5,995 nt of DNA from Burkholderiaceae bacterium. GTDB taxonomy: Bacteria > Pseudomonadota > Gammaproteobacteria > Burkholderiales > Burkholderiaceae_C. The notes under the pieces were generated by a model that saw nothing but the letters and a program-made list of their open reading frames with translations, had not been told where the DNA came from and searched no databases. Shown here in pieces: positions 5,871 to 5,995 of this stretch. Each line of letters begins with the position of its first letter. Within the stretch, counting starts at the first letter, position 1. A program made the position numbers and the translations under genes. The stretch spans positions 1 through 5,995 of the forward strand of contig JAFMJA010000173.1 of the NCBI GenBank assembly GCA_017853735.1, in the 5' to 3' direction.

Positions 5871-5995
5871 GAGCTGCAAGCCAGGAAGCCCGCAAAAAGA
5901 AGAGGGAGAAATTGACAGGCAGGATGCCGGTCAGGCATGAAGGGTGACGGACCTCGACCCCGGCACTGGCGCCACAGTTAGGGCTGCTTGGTTCC

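Noticed and set aside
5803..5895. N-terminal extension of the amidohydrolase to a TTG codon at 5895
   Set aside because: The extra 31 residues are not signal-like and would bury the clear signal peptide. The ATG at 5802 has a GGAGA ribosome site at proper distance.
5912..5917. Perfect TTGACA on the plus strand, a possible -35 box
   Set aside because: The hexamer 17 bp downstream (GCATGA) is a poor -10, and no plus-strand gene starts before the window ends.
5924..5938. Short inverted repeat ATGCC/GGCAT with a 5-nt loop
   Set aside because: A 5-bp stem with no T-run and no gene end in view is within chance expectation.

Overview
The window reads as a chromosomal stretch from a Gram-negative proteobacterium. 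The likeliest group is the Betaproteobacteria (Burkholderiales, Comamonadaceae-like). This rests on the moderately high GC content, the codon use, the Sec signal peptides on two proteins and the presence of a TAXI-type TRAP transporter. It is an inference from style, not from a marker gene. No rRNA, tRNA, CRISPR array, insertion sequence or phage gene is visible.

Layout, left to right. Positions 1-682 (minus strand) hold the N-terminal third or so of a fused 4TM/12TM TRAP permease, cut by the left edge. Immediately upstream of it on the same strand (712-1668) is its periplasmic TAXI-family solute receptor, so the two form a transporter operon reading leftward. A 334-bp divergent intergenic region (1669-2002) follows. 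It contains a perfect 10-bp palindrome next to helically phased TAYGCGG repeats on the transporter side, and an 8-bp inverted repeat, GGAACAGT/ACTGTTCC, on the kinase side. Positions 2003-4111 (plus strand) encode a 702-residue membrane sensor histidine kinase: TM, Cache-like periplasmic domain, TM, PAS, HisKA, HATPase. It has no receiver domain, and no response-regulator gene lies in view. It converges, with only 26 bp between stop codons, on a minus-strand gene (4138-5802) for an exported amidohydrolase of the YtcJ/Amidohydro_3 type. Positions 5803-5995 are the upstream region of that gene.

How the parts may fit together (inference). The divergent arrangement suggests that the kinase senses, directly or through the TAXI receptor, an organic solute carried by the TRAP system and controls the transporter operon through a response regulator encoded elsewhere. 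The periplasmic amidohydrolase could supply or process a related compound, but only its proximity supports that link. Individual families are called with good confidence; the substrate and the signal are unknown. Nothing here is clearly a new class of system. The most distinctive items are the receiver-less kinase paired with a TAXI transporter, the structured divergent promoter region, a 20-bp tandem duplication over the permease start codon, and an amidohydrolase with non-canonical metal-site motifs.
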